Source: Caldisericota bacterium | GTDB lineage: Bacteria; Caldisericota; JANLFM01 | Assembly: GCA_024655865.1 (NCBI GenBank) | Contig: JANLFM010000004.1 | Location: 1-64,000 of the forward strand | Direction: 5' to 3' | Length of the DNA stretch: 64,000 nucleotides | Shown here: in pieces, positions 60,968 to 64,000 of the stretch | Numbering within the stretch: position 1 is the first letter of the stretch | How the letters are laid out: the number at the start of each line of letters is the position of its first letter | Program-made: the position numbers and the translations under genes | The notes under the pieces: model-generated | Seen by the model: the letters and a program-made list of their open reading frames with translations, nothing else | What the model was told of the DNA's origin: nothing | Databases searched by the model: none

Positions 60968-60973
60968 CTAAAG

Positions 60974-61864
60974 ATGACGGTTTCCTGGAAGGCTTTCAAA
61001 GATAGAATATTAACGATAACCCTTTTCCTGCCCGCCCTAGTCCTTGTAGGGTATTTTGTCTACTTCAGTATAGGCTGGAATATAGTTGTTTCTCTTTCAG
61101 ACTGGAAGGGCCTTGTCCCCAGTTATCGCATTGTAGGTTTTTCTCAATACCTCAAGCTTATAAGTGACCCAGTATTTCTCATCTCGCTGAAGAATAACCT
61201 GATTTTAATGGCCCTTTTTGTCCCCGGAAGCCTGGCTCTGGGACTGTTCCTGGCCATTCTTCTCGATCAAAAGGTAAGGTTTGAGGCGAGCTTCAGGGCC
61301 ATTTACTTGCTTCCTTTCACCCTCTCCTTCGTGATTACCGGTTATCTCTGGCGCTGGATGTACAACCCGACCATAGGGGTGATCAATACAATTCTGGATA
61401 AAACCGGGCTGGGTTTTTTAAAGAGCGGGTGGATCACCGACCCCAACATCGCACTTTATTGCGTAGTTCTCGCTCTGATCTGGCAATTCGCGGGATATAC
61501 GATGCTCATTTTTCTCGCAGGGATCCGGTCCATTCCTGAATCGCACATTATGGCTGCCCAAGTTGACGGGGCCTCGGGATTTTACCTATATAGAAGAATC
61601 ATCATCCCTCAAATTAAATTTTCCTTCTTCACGGCTTTCGTAATCCTTATGGTTTTTGCCCTGAAAGCCTTTGACTTCATTTATATTCTTACTTCCGGTG
61701 GTCCCGGCTATGCCACGGAAATTCTCCCCCTGACTATGTACAAGGAAAGCTTCGCTATGACGCACTTTGCCTACGGATCGGCCATCGCCTCCCTCTTGTT
61801 CTTTCTGGTGATGATGATCGTGGTCCCTTACCTTTTGCGCACCTATTGGAGGCAAGAGAAATGA
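60974..61864 (+). CDS. Sugar ABC transporter permease (MalF/UgpA type)
   Basis: 296 residues with six membrane helices. The EAA-type loop that docks the ATPase is MAAQVDGASGFYLYRRIIIPQI (residues about 193-215). N-terminal FLPALVLVGYFVYFSIGWNIVVSLSDW is characteristic of MalF-like permeases of carbohydrate importers. The ATG lies six bases past the terminator T tract, with no ribosome site. It overlaps the second permease by four bases. Confidence 0.92.
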   Translation: MTVSWKAFKDRILTITLFLPALVLVGYFVYFSIGWNIVVSLSDWKGLVPSYRIVGFSQYLKLISDPVFLISLKNNLILMALFVPGSLALGLFLAILLDQKVRFEASFRAIYLLPFTLSFVITGYLWRWMYNPTIGVINTILDKTGLGFLKSGWITDPNIALYCVVLALIWQFAGYTMLIFLAGIRSIPESHIMAAQVDGASGFYLYRRIIIPQIKFSFFTAFVILMVFALKAFDFIYILTSGGPGYATEILPLTMYKESFAMTHFAYGSAIASLLFFLVMMIVVPYLLRTYWRQEK

Positions 61865-62685
61865 CTCGCCCCCGGGTCAGTCGCTTTTTCCTGTACCTGA
61901 TTCTGATTTTCTTCGTCATCCTCTTCCTTCTCCCCCTGTGGAGCGCCCTGGTGACCGCCCTGAAAACCGAGCAGGACCTGATCTATACCACTCCTATAGA
62001 ACCGCCTAAAGATCCCACCCTGGAGCCCCTGAAAACCACACTGTCCATAATGGGTCGTCCCCTTTTAAACAGCTTGACCTTCACTTTGGGAGCAACTCTC
62101 CTTTCTTGCCTTTTTGGTTCTATTGCAGGATACGTTTTGACCAAAATCAGGTTCCCGGGTTCCGGTATTATTTTTGCTTTGATCATTCTGGGCATTTTTA
62201 TCCCCTATCAGGCAGTCCTCGTGCCTTTAGTGTTGACTATGGTCAGGCTCGGCCTCTACAACACCATATGGGGACTGATTTTGACCCATACAGCCTACGG
62301 GATACCAATTTGCACCCTGCTTTTCCGGTCCTTTTATGAGGATATTCCCGACAGCCTGGTTCGAGCCGCACAAATAGACGGGGCCGGCACCTGGACTATA
62401 TACAGGCGAGTGATACTTCCCCTATCCTGGCTTCCTTTCGCAGTGGCTGCGGTCTTCCAATTCACCTCTATCTGGAACGACCTGTTAATTGGCCTGGTCC
62501 TTTCCCGGGGGATTGAGGCTATGCCTGCATCTGTGGCTTTAGCGAATCTCAAGGGTGGCTTTGTCGCTCTCTGGAATTTACAGATGGCAGGCACGCTCTG
62601 GTATGCTCTACCCGCTTTGATTATTTATTTCGTTTTAGGAAAATATTTGATAAAGGGATATATGGCTGGAGCGATCAAGGGCTAA
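61861..62685 (+). CDS. Sugar ABC transporter permease (MalG/UgpE type)
   Basis: 274 residues from ATG 61861, which overlaps the preceding TGA (ATGA). Six membrane helices; LPLWSALVTALKTEQDL at the start and RAAQIDGAGTWTIYRRVILPLSW as the EAA loop are typical. ASVALANLKGGFVALWNLQMAGTL marks the subgroup of glucose/mannose-type importers. It partners with the MalF-type permease in the membrane. A repeat starts one base after its stop codon. Confidence 0.92.
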   Translation: MTRPRVSRFFLYLILIFFVILFLLPLWSALVTALKTEQDLIYTTPIEPPKDPTLEPLKTTLSIMGRPLLNSLTFTLGATLLSCLFGSIAGYVLTKIRFPGSGIIFALIILGIFIPYQAVLVPLVLTMVRLGLYNTIWGLILTHTAYGIPICTLLFRSFYEDIPDSLVRAAQIDGAGTWTIYRRVILPLSWLPFAVAAVFQFTSIWNDLLIGLVLSRGIEAMPASVALANLKGGFVALWNLQMAGTLWYALPALIIYFVLGKYLIKGYMAGAIKG

Positions 62686-62741
62686 TGGGGTCAGGTCTTG
62701 CAATCCAACAATTTCAGAGGACTGGAGCGATTAAGAGTTAA
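62666..62741. repeat. Repeat insertion flanked by an imperfect 20-bp duplication
   Basis: GGGGTCAGGTCTTGCAAT at 62687-62704. The 20 bases ending the MalG gene (62666-62685, CTGGAGCGATCAAGGGCTAA) recur at 62722-62741 with 17 matches of 20. This looks like a target duplication, or a local duplication, made when the repeat arrived between the permease and the ATPase gene. Confidence 0.65.
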
Positions 62742-62743
62742 AA

Positions 62744-63859
62744 ATGGCGAGCGTAATCATTAAGAACCTGAAAAAAAGATACGGCAAATCCGAGGCCGTG
62801 GACAATTTAAACCTGGAAATCAGGGATGGAGAGTTTTTTGTCCTTCTTGGTCCGTCTGGTTGTGGCAAGACGACAACCCTGCTTTCTATCGCCGGGTTGA
62901 TTACTCCTGACGAAGGGGAAATCTGGTTAGGAGAAGAGCTGGTAACCTCAAAAGAAAAGAGGAGTTTCCTTCGTCCTCAGGAACGTGATGTGGCCATGGT
63001 TTTCCAGGATTACGCTATCTACCCCCACCTGACCGTTTTTAGAAATATTTCTTTTCCTCTGGAAGTGAGAGGGATGAGCAAAGAGATAATAGAGAAAAAG
63101 GTCAGGGAAGTGGCCGAAAGCCTGGGCATTGCAAGCCTGCTTTCCCGAAAACCGGCACAGCTCTCAGGTGGTCAAAGGCAAAGGGTGGCCCTGGCCCGGG
63201 CCATCGTGAGGGAGCCCAAAGTTTTCCTCATGGATGAGCCGCTGTCTAATCTTGACGCCAAGCTTAGAGTGTCTGCCAGGGCTGAATTAAAAAAATTACA
63301 CGAGAGAATTAAAACAACGATCATCTACGTCACCCATGATCAGGTAGAAGCTATGTCCATTGGGGACCGTATTGCTATTTTAAACAATGGGCGCCTTGAG
63401 CAGGTGGGAACCCCTCGGGAAGTCTATGACCGCCCCGCCAATATTTTTGTGGCCTCATTCATCGGCAGCCCGCCCATGAATTTCTTTGAGGGCCTCATCC
63501 GGGGGCAAGACGAGAAGATTGTGCTGGATTTAGGTTTTACCTCCATAGAGCTTCCCGAAAGAATCAAGAAGGCCATAAGAGAGAACGGGCTTTCTCAGGT
63601 AACGGTTGGCATCCGACCGGAACACGTAGAAATCGTAAAAGAAAGGGGAGCCAAAGGCTTAATTGAAGCCAAAATTGACGTCATAGAGCTCGTGGGAAAA
63701 GAGTTTATAGTGCACCTGGACCTTGACAGATGGTCCATAGTTTCCGTAACCAGTGCCAACCTGGATCTGGTTGCGGGGGAAAAGGTGGGGCTTTTCCTGG
63801 ACATAAACAGGATGCACTTTTTTGAGAGTCAAACCGGAAAGGCCCTTTCCACTTCTTAA
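62744..63859 (+). CDS. Sugar ABC transporter ATP-binding protein (MalK/UgpC/MsmK type)
   Basis: 371 residues. LLGPSGCGKTTTL is Walker A, the Q-loop is FQDYAIYPH, LSGGQRQRVALARA the signature, VFLMDEPLSNLD Walker B and YVTHDQVEAM the switch His. Residues about 240-371 form the C-terminal OB-fold/TOBE domain with VGIRPEHVEI and DLVAGEKVGLFLDINRMHFF. It powers the permease pair. Its start is separated from malG by the repeat. Confidence 0.93.
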   Translation: MASVIIKNLKKRYGKSEAVDNLNLEIRDGEFFVLLGPSGCGKTTTLLSIAGLITPDEGEIWLGEELVTSKEKRSFLRPQERDVAMVFQDYAIYPHLTVFRNISFPLEVRGMSKEIIEKKVREVAESLGIASLLSRKPAQLSGGQRQRVALARAIVREPKVFLMDEPLSNLDAKLRVSARAELKKLHERIKTTIIYVTHDQVEAMSIGDRIAILNNGRLEQVGTPREVYDRPANIFVASFIGSPPMNFFEGLIRGQDEKIVLDLGFTSIELPERIKKAIRENGLSQVTVGIRPEHVEIVKERGAKGLIEAKIDVIELVGKEFIVHLDLDRWSIVSVTSANLDLVAGEKVGLFLDINRMHFFESQTGKALSTS

Positions 63860-63880
63860 ACCACTGAAAAAGTGAACCTC

Positions 63881-64000
63881 GGGGTCAGGTCTTGCAATCA
63901 CACATTTGCTTTTTTCGGCATTCTATGCGTCCTGGGAATGTACCTTCAAATACCTTTAATACTGTCATAGCGGGCCTCTTCTTTTTATCAATTGAAAATT
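63881..64000 (+). mobile_element. Left part of another REPIN/MITE-like element, cut by the window edge
   Basis: Forward end at 63881-63898, interior related to the element at 59225-59501. The right end is beyond the window. It begins 21 bases after the ABC ATPase stop codon. Confidence 0.7.

Overview
The window is 64 kb of densely coded bacterial DNA of moderate GC. The gene content suggests an anaerobic, sugar-using bacterium with a complex envelope: an S-layer-homology (SLH) protein, a rhamnose/mannose polysaccharide locus, MurJ, glycoside hydrolases of families GH4, GH31 and GH57, a carbohydrate ABC importer, and a pyrK-pyrD(B)-pyrF-pyrE operon. The PyrK/PyrDB pair and the SLH domains are common in Firmicutes-related and other deep-branching anaerobes. 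I cannot fix the phylum; there is no rRNA, and I saw no tRNA.

Layout. 0-2 kb: an EF-G-like GTPase running off the left edge. 2.4-4.6 kb: a secreted VWA-SLH protein. 4.6-7.6 kb: accessory DNA with a broken nucleotidyltransferase fragment, a hypothetical gene and an AbiEi/AbiEii toxin-antitoxin pair. 7.7-15.5 kb: carbohydrate genes (BadF/NagK-type kinase, PIG-L deacetylase, GH4, frameshifted GH31) plus an EamA transporter with a His-rich tail. 15.5-16.2 kb: a HEPN/MNT pair. 16.5-28.5 kb: FkbM methyltransferase, glycosyltransferases and a long leftward rhamnose operon (two RmlA-like genes, rmlC, rmlB, rmlD, four glycosyltransferases). 28.6-31.6 kb: two separately promoted AAA/DUF4143 ATPase genes. 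31.7-41.9 kb: manC, an epimerase, a TPR-tailed O-antigen ligase-type protein, the initiating sugar-phosphate transferase, a GMP-pyrophosphorylase/PMM-like fusion, plsY and a membrane glycosyltransferase. 42-46.5 kb: GH57 and a GlgA-GalT fusion, divergently transcribed. 46.5-51.3 kb: murJ, phosphohexomutase, UDP-sugar dehydrogenase, archease. 51.3-54.7 kb: a conserved hypothetical gene, a structured leader RNA with a micro-ORF, and two membrane HD/HD-GYP proteins. 54.8-58.1 kb: the pyr operon behind an attenuator-like leader. 58.2-59.2 kb: a hypothetical gene and a rhomboid protease. 59.5-63.9 kb: a sugar ABC importer.

The central region reads as one polysaccharide programme. ManC, ManB-type mutase and Rml enzymes make GDP-mannose and dTDP-rhamnose; a nucleotide-sugar dehydrogenase makes a uronate sugar; WcaJ/PglC-type transferase starts the chain; the GT2 and GT4 enzymes extend it; the Wzy/WaaL-type protein polymerises or ligates it. 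Glycosidases and the ABC importer take up and degrade sugars.

Three dispersed short-repeat families stand out. The largest (core GGGGTCAGGTCTTGCAAT, about 15 copies) lies only at 2-11.7 kb and 59-64 kb, often as inverted pairs 280-375 bp apart, and repeatedly abuts stop codons. The strongest candidates for something undescribed are the 200-nt structured RNA before the HD gene pair, the GlgA-GalT fusion, the operator-controlled DUF4143 ATPases, and the repeat families.
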